Position numbers and translations under genes: made by a program. Of a stretch of 36,823 nucleotides of DNA, positions 6,995 through 13,476 are shown piece after piece. Within the stretch, counting starts at the first letter, position 1, and each line of letters opens with the position of its first letter. The stretch is from Clostridium sp. UBA4108 (GTDB taxonomy: Bacteria > Bacillota > Clostridia > Clostridiales > Clostridiaceae), in NCBI GenBank assembly GCA_002381695.1, contig DFXM01000012.1:6933-43755 (forward strand), given 5' to 3'. The notes under the pieces are model-generated. The model worked only from the letters and a program-made list of their open reading frames with translations, had not been told where the DNA came from and ran no database searches.

Positions 6995-8083
6995 ATGCAA
7001 AAGACACTGAAGGATATGGCAAAACATCTAAAAAATGTTATTACTAAAGAAATACCTGAAACATATACAATTAATCCTATGTTTGAAAATATTTCAAAGG
7101 AGAAAGGTATTCGAGAAGGAGTTCTTGCCTTCAGAAATTTTTTGTATAAGCTTTGCGATGTTTTGATTGTTGAAGGTGATTCCTATGACAATCATAAAAA
7201 GAATGCTCACGAATTTGACGACCGCGTTACTATTTCGGTATATTTTCCATTCCTGCACAATGTGAAATGCTTATTATTGAATATAGGTTTTCATGGTGTA
7301 CTAACAGAAAGCGCTCAATCCATTACCATCGGAAACAACATATTCAACACGAAAATCCCCGTTTCAAAAAGCATTGAATGCTTGCGATTCTTGACTGATT
7401 GCGGCATATTGATTGACGGTATAAACTTGAATGATAAAAAACCGGAGTTATTAAAAGCTGAAAGAATAAAAATTTCGTATCCTGATAATCCTGCCATGTT
7501 GACAGGCTTGAAGGTAATGGCAATAGCCGAGACAGAATTTGGCACAAACGCTAACGAATCGAAGGTCAATAAGTTAAGTACAATCAGTTATTGCCGCTTC
7601 TCCGATATCTTATTGAGATGTGATTACAGAGTATTGAAAGAAAATAAAATCGACGAGGTTATTTCTATATTAAAGGATACTATGAAACATTTGTCTGCCG
7701 ATGTGCAAGATTTTATATTGCAGCTACATCAACGTTATTTGGATAAAGGGCTTAAATGCAATGTGGAAATAAAAGATTTATGGATAAAGGTTAAATATTC
7801 TTATAAAAGTAAAGAGATATGGGGAATTAATGTATCACTTAATAATGGTTATCAAATAAACATCAAAGCGAAAAACACGCATAAATACGCTGATACCATC
7901 GAAAAATTTCCTTCATTTATACAAGAAATGATTGAAAAGGGATATGGCTGTGGAATAAAAAGAGGGATAAGCGATCATTGTAATGGAGGTTGCCAAGGGT
8001 TTCGTTTTTCACTGGATGACTCAATCATTGATATAAGAAATGCTATCGAAACTTGGCTTGACACGGAAATGTCATTTGTATAA
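6995..8083 (+). CDS. Unknown protein (362 aa) with C-terminal Cys motif
   Basis: The ATG follows the previous stop directly (TAAATG), so translation is probably coupled to the PNPOx-like gene. I do not recognise the family. There is no signal peptide or membrane segment. The C-terminus has a distinctive cluster, GYGCGIKRGISDHC then NGGCQGFRFSLDDS (about residues 309-340), with Cys spacing C-x10-C-x3-C that could bind a metal or form disulfides. The N-terminal 150 residues contain alternating hydrophobic strands and helices. Composition shifts part-way: the first and last thirds are richer in GC than the middle, so the gene itself may be mosaic. Confidence 0.6.
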   Translation: MQKTLKDMAKHLKNVITKEIPETYTINPMFENISKEKGIREGVLAFRNFLYKLCDVLIVEGDSYDNHKKNAHEFDDRVTISVYFPFLHNVKCLLLNIGFHGVLTESAQSITIGNNIFNTKIPVSKSIECLRFLTDCGILIDGINLNDKKPELLKAERIKISYPDNPAMLTGLKVMAIAETEFGTNANESKVNKLSTISYCRFSDILLRCDYRVLKENKIDEVISILKDTMKHLSADVQDFILQLHQRYLDKGLKCNVEIKDLWIKVKYSYKSKEIWGINVSLNNGYQINIKAKNTHKYADTIEKFPSFIQEMIEKGYGCGIKRGISDHCNGGCQGFRFSLDDSIIDIRNAIETWLDTEMSFV

Positions 8084-8089
8084 TATAAA

Positions 8090-8320
8090 CTTCTCTTGCG
8101 CTAGCAATTTCACTGCTTTTTTCTCATCCTCCTTTCTAGACTTTCTAACTTTTTAGTAGTTCATTCTCAGCTTGCAACAGTTTTACTTTAGCTTGTAGTT
8201 TTTCATATTTTTCTTCTAATGATAAATTTTTTTCATTCGATCTACCAATATTAAACTTATGTGTATCTTATTTTAAGATAATAATTCTACTTCCTTAGGC
8301 GAAAATAATTTATTGCTCAT
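8090..8320 (-). pseudogene. IS3-type transposase OrfA remnant
   Basis: On the minus strand an ATG at 8320 opens MSNKLFSPKEVELLS then stop. A shifted frame continues as IGRSNEKNLSLEEKYEKLQ and AKVKLLQAENELLK, followed after a one-base loss by KLESLERR. Both pieces match the start and the coiled-coil end of the helix-turn-helix subunit of IS3-like elements in clostridia. The central part (about 90 residues) is deleted, and no OrfB or inverted ends remain nearby. Confidence 0.65.
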
Positions 8321-8598
8321 CAACTGCACTTCTTCTAAAATATATAATATTATTATAAATGAAAACCTAATAGAGTGGACTTTTTTTAATGTCTACTTCA
8401 TTGAGTACATTTTATTCAACGAGAATATGCAGTATTTTATTTCGTCCTATGAATATATTACGAATTAACTTTTCAGTCTAAAAATACGAACAATGCGGTG
8501 TTAATAAGTAAAAATAACTATATGAAATTATGTAAATATGATATATTTATCATTAGTTAACTGAAAATGTAATTTGTGATGACATATTTTTAATATTA
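8321..8598. other. AT-rich spacer with degenerate module copy E
   Basis: No gene is visible. The stretch 8404-8440 (TTTTATTCAAC ... TATGCAGTATTTTATTTC) resembles a decayed ACCGC hairpin, and 8494-8512 contains AATGCGGTGTTAATA, like the end of the boxA-like block in copy F. The promoter of the next gene presumably lies in 8510-8590 but has no clear match. Confidence 0.35.
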
Positions 8599-8613
8599 AT
8601 GGGAGGGTTAAAT

Positions 8614-9243
8614 ATGTATACTTGTGCTATGTGTAGTGAAAATTATTGTAAAAAAGGAGAGCTCGAAAAATTACCCCTTAATTGTCCATGCAGTGAAAAA
8701 GAAGAACAAGAAAAAATAAAGAAATTATATAATGAAGAGGAAAATTATAAATTAGCATATAACTCAGCATTAGTTGAAGCAGAAGGATACTGTAAAAACA
8801 CAAGACTTGAAGAGATAATGGATTTTGCAAATAAGTGTAATTTTAAAAAGTTAGGAGTAGCTTTCTGTGTAGGTTTAAATAAAGAAGCAAAAATATTATG
8901 TTCAATATTAAAAAATAATGGGTTTGAGGTTAATTCAGTTGTATGTAAAAATGGAAGCATACCTAAAGAATTTTTAAATATTAAAGATAGTGAAAAAGTA
9001 AGCTCAGGTACTTACGAGCCAATGTGTAATCCTATAGGACAAGCAATATTTTTAAATGAATCTAAAACAGAACTTAATATAATTTTAGGTTTATGCGTAG
9101 GGCATGATAGTTTATTTATAAAGTATTCCAATGCACCTATAACTGTTTTTGCAGTAAAGGATAGAGTTTTAGGTCATAATCCATTAGCTGTAATTTATCA
9201 AGCAGAAGCGTACTATAAAAATAAATTATTTCCACAAAAGTAA
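8614..9243 (+). CDS. DUF1847 putative metal-binding protein
   Basis: The 209-residue protein begins MYTCAMCSENYCKK and continues LPLNCPCS, a Cys-rich N-terminus suited to metal binding. The body has FKKLGVAFCVGLNKEAKILC, VVCKNGSIPKEF and MCNPIGQAIFLN, then LNIILGLCVGHDSLFIKYS with a Cys-Val-Gly-His-Asp motif. These features mark the DUF1847 family of anaerobes. No biochemical role is established. The start chosen is ATG 8614, because GGGAGGG at 8601-8607 is correctly placed for it; an in-frame ATG at 8599 overlaps that site and is less likely. Low-GC codon use matches the host. Confidence 0.8.
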   Translation: MYTCAMCSENYCKKGELEKLPLNCPCSEKEEQEKIKKLYNEEENYKLAYNSALVEAEGYCKNTRLEEIMDFANKCNFKKLGVAFCVGLNKEAKILCSILKNNGFEVNSVVCKNGSIPKEFLNIKDSEKVSSGTYEPMCNPIGQAIFLNESKTELNIILGLCVGHDSLFIKYSNAPITVFAVKDRVLGHNPLAVIYQAEAYYKNKLFPQK

Positions 9244-9246
9244 TAA

Positions 9247-9336
9247 GTCGTATTCACCTCAAAACCTGATACTCAAACAGATGAATATAATGAAAGCTTC
9301 GGAATATTCTCATTTGAGGTAACAATGGAAAAATGA
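9247..9336 (+). pseudogene. Possible C-terminal fragment of an unknown protein
   Basis: Directly after the DUF1847 stop a 29-codon open stretch reads VVFTSKPDTQTDEYNESFGI then FSFEVTMEK-stop. It looks like a protein C-terminus (alternating hydrophobic strand near the end), but has no start site. It could be a leftover of a gene replaced by DUF1847. It is too short to assign. Confidence 0.3.
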
Positions 9337-9349
9337 ACAATTTATAAAG

Positions 9350-9389
9350 ACACCGCATTATTCAAAATTGAATTCTGTGGTTTTTTTCG
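9350..9389 (+). terminator. ACCGCA hairpin terminator (spacer module copy F)
   Basis: ACCGCA (9352-9357) pairs with TGTGGT (9376-9381), followed by seven T. The loop begins TTATTCAA as in copy C. It terminates the DUF1847 unit and is the first part of module F. Confidence 0.6.
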
Positions 9390-9425
9390 CCGCAATTCCA
9401 AGATATATCGAACTAATTAATAAGA

Positions 9426-9518
9426 TGTTCTTTAAAAACTAAATAACACGGTGTTAAAAACACAATCTACACAAATTATCAGATGTGTGAATGAATATTT
9501 ATTATGATGTGGTATAAT
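9426..9518 (+). repeat. Spacer module copy F (boxA-like block and extended -10)
   Basis: TGTTCTTTAAAAACTAAATA then ACACGGTGTT (9426-9455) matches the boxA-like block of copies A and D. TGGTATAAT (9510-9518) supplies an extended -10 promoter for the ABM gene, although the intervening sequence differs from copies B-D. Confidence 0.5.
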
Positions 9519-9607
9519 TTTCATAGAATTGATTTTGCAGTGTAGTACATTGCTGCGCGAATGTTTAATTAGATAAAATAAACTCACTTTTGATTGGGGG
9601 ACTTTAA

Positions 9608-9943
9608 ATGAGCGAGATAGTAAAAACACCTAAAACACCTTATTATGCTGTTATTTTTACATCAATAAGAACTTTAGGTGATAATGGATATGAGAAAGTT
9701 GGAGATGATATAGTAAATATTGTTTCTAAACAAAAAGGCTTTTTAGGGACAGAAAATGTTAGAGGTGAAGATGGATTTGGGATGACAATATCATACTGGG
9801 ATTCATTAGAAAGTATTAACGCATGGAAATATAATAGTTCTCATATGGAAGCAAAAAAAATGGGACAAAAGATGTGGTATTCAAAATATATGATACGAAT
9901 TTGTAAGGTAGAGAGCGACAATTATTTTGACAATCATTTTTAG
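9608..9943 (+). CDS. ABM-domain (antibiotic biosynthesis monooxygenase-like) protein
   Basis: The 111-residue protein fits a single dimeric alpha-beta barrel ABM domain: YYAVIFTSIRT (first strand), VNIVSKQKGFLGTENVRGED (helix and second strand), FGMTISYWDSLESINAWKYN (third strand with the conserved W-x-S-x-E-S pattern) and the terminal WYSKYMIRICKVE strand. Such proteins include haem-degrading enzymes, quinol monooxygenases and small binding proteins. No haem-ligand pattern stands out, so the function stays open. GGGGG lies 7 bases before the ATG. It is a single-gene unit with spacer module F upstream. Confidence 0.75.
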   Translation: MSEIVKTPKTPYYAVIFTSIRTLGDNGYEKVGDDIVNIVSKQKGFLGTENVRGEDGFGMTISYWDSLESINAWKYNSSHMEAKKMGQKMWYSKYMIRICKVESDNYFDNHF

Positions 9944-9983
9944 TCTATAATCTTTATGTTGTAGTATGGGGTAATATAGTTAA

Positions 9984-10213
9984 ATGGATATTAATAAATT
10001 TACAGATGAGTTCGATGTTAAGTAGCTAAATAGAGACTTTGTCTGGAGTATTCTTATGCCACATCAATATGCTACAGGAACTGTTAGAAGAGTCATAGGC
10101 ATATATTAGGAGGAGCTTGTAAAGAAGTTAAATGTGATATAGAGATTATAGGTGTAGATGCATAGGATACTTGTAGAAAAGTTATGGAATATATAATAGA
10201 GAATAGGAAATAA
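9984..10213 (+). pseudogene. Degraded gene with several stops
   Basis: Starting at an ATG, the frame reads MDINKFTDEFDVK-stop, continues NRDFVWSILMPHQYATGTVR then stop, and in another frame GGACKEVKCDIEIIGVDA-stop-DTCRKVMEYIIENRK-stop. The parts form a plausible protein with at least two in-frame stops and a frameshift. The ending resembles small V4R-like or haem-sensing domain proteins, but I cannot identify it. The pieces share the host's low GC, so decay happened in place. Confidence 0.5.
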
Positions 10214-10218
10214 AAAAA

Positions 10219-10258
10219 GTCATGAATTGTACTTAGGTGCGGTTCGTGGCTCTTTTAT
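10219..10258 (+). terminator. Rho-independent terminator
   Basis: GTCATGAA (10219-10226) pairs with TTCGTGGC (10243-10250), followed by TCTTTTATTTT. It terminates the degraded gene at 9984-10213. Confidence 0.65.
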
Positions 10259-10381
10259 TTTGTCATAAATGTGGACCAGTATAGTTAAAGCTTTTGAAGC
10301 TAAAAAATATTTTATAACTATGTGTAATAACTTAAAACATTGAGAATAGATAATATAAAAAGAATACACAAGGAGTAAAGT

Positions 10382-10600
10382 ATGATAATTGATTTTGAAG
10401 TTTTAAAAACTGAAAAGCTAAAGAAAGATTATTTTAAAGAAAAATTTGCAATTAAGGACTTTGTAAAATTTATTGCTTATGAATATAATGCAAAGGAGTT
10501 ATTGGTTTATGGCATGTTAAGACAATTTAATGATACTGAAAACTTTAAAGAACAACTTAAAGAAATGCTAAATGATTTAGAATTTTTAAGGGATGGATAA
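10382..10600 (+). CDS. Small charged protein (72 aa), unknown
   Basis: The ATG is preceded by AAGGAGT at a good distance. The product is rich in Lys, Glu and Phe (MIIDFEVLKTEKLKKDYF ...), with predicted helices from residue 12 to the end and no Cys, signal or membrane segment. LLVYGMLRQFNDTENFKEQL looks like an amphipathic helix pair. I do not recognise a family. It lies alone between a terminator and the palindromic element at 10631-10727. Codon use is typical of the host. Confidence 0.5.
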   Translation: MIIDFEVLKTEKLKKDYFKEKFAIKDFVKFIAYEYNAKELLVYGMLRQFNDTENFKEQLKEMLNDLEFLRDG

Positions 10601-10630
10601 TTGTTAAAAAGTTGGTCTTAATTATAAAAA

Positions 10631-10727
10631 TAGGCGTTGTTTTAACATGGTGTTGATAACGAACTATATATTATTACTCGCAATAATATATAGTTCTAAA
10701 ATCGACAATCGTTTAAAACAACGCCTA
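10631..10727. repeat. 97-bp nested palindromic element (MITE-like), complete copy
   Basis: Outer arms AGGCGTTGTTTTAA (10632-10645) and TTAAAACAACGCCT (10713-10726) are perfect 14-bp inverted repeats. Inner arms GAACTATATATTATT (10661-10675) and AATAATATATAGTTC (10682-10696) are perfect over 15 bp with a 6-base loop. The intervening parts pair partially. Copies of single halves occur at 1-27 and 17812-17858. Confidence 0.75.
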
Positions 10728-10786
10728 AAAATATAAAATGTACAAGTATATGCAAATATATTTAGATGGGTTATAAAAAACAAAAC

Positions 10787-10828
10787 TAAAGCCATGAACT
10801 CTAATTAAAGGGTTCATGGCTTTTGTCT
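10787..10828 (+). terminator. Rho-independent terminator
   Basis: AAAGCCATGAAC pairs with GTTCATGGCTTT (stem 10789-10800 and 10812-10823), then TTGTCTTT. It can end transcription from either side. No gene of its own lies directly upstream except the palindromic element. Confidence 0.65.
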
Positions 10829-10948
10829 TTCGAATGTTTGGAAATCATAATGAAAGAATGATTTAATTAAATTATATCCATATTTTTGAATTTCAAACAA
10901 AGGATTTTATGAATTTATGAAAAATATATAAATTGTAATTAAGTTTCT

Positions 10949-11052
10949 ACATTATACAAATAGGCTTAAATATAAAATTAGATTAATTAGAACTTCATAT
11001 TATTCCTGTTCAATTTAAACAGTTTATAAAAGAAAAGCCTATTTGTATAATG
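10949..11052. repeat. 103-bp element with 18-bp perfect terminal inverted repeats
   Basis: CATTATACAAATAGGCTT (10950-10967) and AAGCCTATTTGTATAATG (11035-11052) are exact inverted repeats, separated by 67 bp of AT-rich DNA that includes a small CTGTT/AACAG hairpin. TAATTAA occurs near both outer ends, but in such AT-rich DNA it is weak evidence for a target duplication. It could be a non-autonomous mobile element or a structured RNA. Confidence 0.6.
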
Positions 11053-11230
11053 TTTAATTAATATGAATTATCATTATTACAACATATATATTGTAGAAAA
11101 TAATTCATAACATGTATATTTATAGCATTAATGATTGTAAATAATTGAATCTCAAAGTAAAATTTGTTAGTATATAGATGGAGGGGGAGTTAAGTAATGA
11201 TGAAGAATAAAGTGCACTTATACTATTATA

Positions 11231-11292
11231 GGCAGAGATGGGGTAAATACTTGTCAAAAGGCTATGGAGCTAATGCAACCTCTCAGGTAAAA
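11231..11292 (+). other. Degenerate glycine-riboswitch-like stretch
   Basis: GGCTATGGAGCTAATG then CAACCTCTCAGGTAAAA (about 11260-11292) matches the 3' half of a glycine aptamer (consensus CCGAAGGAGCAA ... CTCTCAGGTAAAA) at most conserved positions, and GGCAGAGA at 11231-11238 could form the closing stem. A terminator follows at once, but no gene does: the next downstream gene is on the opposite strand. The same stretch also forms a 32-codon ORF (11197-11295) behind GGAGGGGGAG. It is likely a riboswitch relic. Confidence 0.35.
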
Positions 11293-11294
11293 TG

Positions 11295-11336
11295 AAAAGC
11301 TACAGTTCTTTTGTAGCCTGTAGCTTTTTTTATTTT
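11295..11336 (+). terminator. Rho-independent terminator
   Basis: AAAAGCTACAG pairs with CTGTAGCTTTT (11295-11305 and 11318-11328), followed by a long T run; an inner GCTACA/TGTAGC pairing is an alternative. It directly follows the riboswitch-like sequence, as an expression platform would. Confidence 0.7.
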
Positions 11337-11436
11337 TCTAAAATATCTGTATTAATATATTTACATAAAATTAAGATAACTGAAATAATAAAAAATACAA
11401 ATTTTGATATGATGTGAATATTAATAACTTATCATA

Positions 11437-11733
11437 TTATTCCTTAATTTTTAATTTTGTAAATTTAGGAGCTACAAGTATTACCATAGCAAGCCATAAA
11501 AATATTAAAACAATATTCTTTATTCCAAAGGTATTCTGAGATGAGCTATAAACAGCAAATGAAAGAACTAAAGCTCCAATAGCACCGCCGATAGCTCCAA
11601 TTAAAGCTCCTATTAGTTTATTACCAATAATAATAGATTTACCACATGAATCACAATGTATACTATTGAAATTGGTTAAGAAAAGTATCTTCCATGAAGA
11701 GATTTTATTATTACAATTTGGACAACCTGCCAT
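11437..11733 (-). CDS. TIGR04104-like zinc-ribbon membrane protein
   Basis: The 98-residue product begins MAGCPNCNNKIS and has a second pair at HCDSCGKS (about residue 29), giving a CxxC-x20-CxxC zinc ribbon. Two membrane spans follow (about residues 40-62, GALIGAIGGAIGALVLSFAV, and 70-88, IVLIFLWLAMVILVAP). This matches the small cxxc_20_cxxc family of Firmicutes, whose function is unknown. The start is ATG at 11733, because GGAGG lies 7 bases upstream; a longer frame from 11823 lacks a ribosome site. It is transcribed against the neighbouring rmlC. Confidence 0.75.
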   Translation of the reverse strand: MAGCPNCNNKISSWKILFLTNFNSIHCDSCGKSIIIGNKLIGALIGAIGGAIGALVLSFAVYSSSQNTFGIKNIVLIFLWLAMVILVAPKFTKLKIKE

Positions 11734-11939
11734 TAATAATCCTCCTAAACTTTTGTTTTTAATAATTATACCATCTATGAAATAAAAATGATTTAAAATT
11801 ATTATATTAGATAATATAATCAATTCGTAAGAAATCCAAAAATAGATTTACAAACCTATTAATAGAGGTAATTAGGGCTATTAAAATAATATATTAAATA
11901 CTTTTTAAGCAATTTTAATTCAATATATGGAGGTCAAAA

Positions 11940-12512
11940 ATGGGACAATTCAAGTTTGAAAAATGTTTGGATATAGAAGGACTTTATACAATAGAGCCTA
12001 AAATATTTTCAGATGAAAGAGGTTATAATTTAGAGACATACAATTCTAAAGATTTTAAAGAAGCTGGGCTTGATATGGAATTTGTTCAAGAAAGTCAATC
12101 AATGTCTAAAAAAGGTGTTCTTAGAGGATTACATTTTCAAAAAACATATCAGCAAGGAAAACTAGTACGTGTCACAAGTGGTGAAGTTTTTGATGTGGCA
12201 GTTGATATTCGTGAAGGATCTAAAACATATGGTAAATGGTTTGGTGTTGTTTTATCAGCTGAAAAGAAAAATATGTTATATGTTCCAAAAGGGTTTGCAC
12301 ATGGTTTCTTAGTCCTTTCTGATACGGCTGAATTTGCTTACAAGTTATCTGACTATTATCATCCAGAAGATGAAAGTGGTATCCCTTGGAATGATAAAAC
12401 AATAGGGGTTGACTGGCCGTTTCCCGAAGGAATGGAAATTATAACATCTGAAACAGATAGTAATCATCCCGCTTTTAGTAAAGGAATATCATTAAAACCT
12501 AAAAGAAAATAA
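11940..12512 (+). CDS. rfbC: dTDP-4-dehydrorhamnose 3,5-epimerase
   Basis: The 190-residue protein is a full-length RmlC-type cupin. Typical signatures are FSDERGYNLETYN (about residues 23-35), SKKGVLRGLHFQ with the catalytic His in RGLHFQ (about residue 64), QQGKLVRVTSGEVFDVAVDIR, MLYVPKGFAHGFLVLSD and the ending YYHPEDESGIPWND with the conserved acid and Trp. It converts dTDP-4-keto-6-deoxy-glucose to the 4-keto-rhamnose form in dTDP-L-rhamnose synthesis in the cytoplasm. No rmlA, rmlB or rmlD gene is next to it, so it must work with enzymes encoded elsewhere or be a lone acquisition. GGAGG lies 7 bases before the ATG. Confidence 0.88.
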   Translation: MGQFKFEKCLDIEGLYTIEPKIFSDERGYNLETYNSKDFKEAGLDMEFVQESQSMSKKGVLRGLHFQKTYQQGKLVRVTSGEVFDVAVDIREGSKTYGKWFGVVLSAEKKNMLYVPKGFAHGFLVLSDTAEFAYKLSDYYHPEDESGIPWNDKTIGVDWPFPEGMEIITSETDSNHPAFSKGISLKPKRK

Positions 12513-12597
12513 GAATTAATTCTTTCTTTTATTTGATTCAGGGGGAATTTGGTATGTGGGGACCAAACTGCGAGAGATGAAGAGTGGAGGGGATATT

Positions 12598-13341
12598 ATG
12601 ATAACACACAATAATCTTGAAGAATATAGAGATCCGATTAATTATGATCTTGAATTTGGTGGGGAAACTGATAAATATAATTTCTATCTTGAACTTGCTA
12701 AATCAAGCACAGGAGAGGTTTTAGAACTTGCATGTGGAACAGGATTAACAATGATACATTTAGCGGAATGTGGAATAAAGATTTCAGGCGTTGACATTGC
12801 ACCAGAGATGCTTAAATATGGGCGAATTAAAGCAGAGGGGTTACCTGTGACTTTTATTGAAGGTGATGCTAGGACCTTTGAATCTAAAAAGTGTTTTTCT
12901 ATGATATATTTAACAGGAAATGCATTTCAAGCATTTTTGAGTAAGGAAGATCAAATTTCACTACTTAGAATGGTTTACAAGCATTTAAAACCAAATGGGA
13001 TATTTGCATTCGAAACACGTAATCCCATGGGAACTGATTTATCAAACCAAGAGGAAACAAATTGGGGGCAATTTATCGATAAGGACGGAATACTAGTTCA
13101 GGTATCCGGAACACAATTTTATGATGCAGAAAATCATATAATGCATTGGGTAACTTTTCGTGATTGGGGATTTAAGAAAACTACTTCTCGAATTGCTTGC
13201 CGTTTTACTGATAATGATACTCTTAGATCATTATTAAATAACAATGGTTTTAATATTGAAAATCAATACTCAGATTGGAATAAAACTCCCTTTTCACCTT
13301 TAGATCCTAACATTATTAGCGTTTGTAGAAAGTCAGGATAG
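12598..13341 (+). CDS. Class I SAM-dependent methyltransferase
   Basis: The 247-residue protein carries SAM motif I VLELACGTGLTMIHLAE (about residues 41-57), motif II ISGVDIAPEMLKYGR (about 63-77), GDARTFE, the MIYLTGNAFQAF strand (about 103-114) and LKPNGIFAFETRNP. It belongs to the small-molecule methyltransferase group. Residues NPMGTDLSNQEETNWGQF and the C-terminal half with SDWNKTPFSPLDPNIISVCRK are conserved-looking but do not reveal the substrate. The start is ATG 12598, because GGAGGGG lies 5-6 bases before it; an upstream GTG at 12556 lacks support. The bidirectional terminator at 13403-13439 closes the unit. Confidence 0.8.
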   Translation: MITHNNLEEYRDPINYDLEFGGETDKYNFYLELAKSSTGEVLELACGTGLTMIHLAECGIKISGVDIAPEMLKYGRIKAEGLPVTFIEGDARTFESKKCFSMIYLTGNAFQAFLSKEDQISLLRMVYKHLKPNGIFAFETRNPMGTDLSNQEETNWGQFIDKDGILVQVSGTQFYDAENHIMHWVTFRDWGFKKTTSRIACRFTDNDTLRSLLNNNGFNIENQYSDWNKTPFSPLDPNIISVCRKSG

Positions 13342-13402
13342 CCTTTTTACTAAAAGTATAACAAGTGAAAGAAATAAATATCATAACTATAAGGATTTCA
13401 AG

Positions 13403-13439
13403 AAAAAACTACCAGGCTAGCATAACTTGGTAGTTTTTA
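13403..13439. terminator. Bidirectional terminator
   Basis: AAAAACTACCA (13404-13414) pairs with TGGTAGTTTTT (13428-13438). It lies between converging genes and has A and T runs on both sides, so it can serve both. Confidence 0.75.
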
Positions 13440-13476
13440 AAATATATTGAATAGGTGCCTAGTCTCACATATAAGA

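Noticed and set aside
8090..8320. Active insertion sequence
   Set aside because: Only the two ends of OrfA remain, with deletion and frameshifts. There is no OrfB and no terminal inverted repeats.
8599..8613. Earlier ATG for the DUF1847 gene
   Set aside because: It overlaps the GGGAGGG ribosome site, which is placed correctly for ATG 8614, where the family's MYTC start begins.
378..9518. Classical integron attC array
   Set aside because: No integrase gene is present, and the hairpins lack the paired GTTRRRY/RYYYAAC core sites, so integron cassettes are not supported even though the layout is cassette-like.
11734..11823. N-terminal extension of the zinc-ribbon protein
   Set aside because: It lacks a ribosome site and passes through the GGAGG used by the start at 11733; the family begins just before the first CxxC.
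12556..12597. Upstream GTG start of the second methyltransferase
   Set aside because: No ribosome site at proper distance; ATG 12598 has GGAGGGG and the normal family start.
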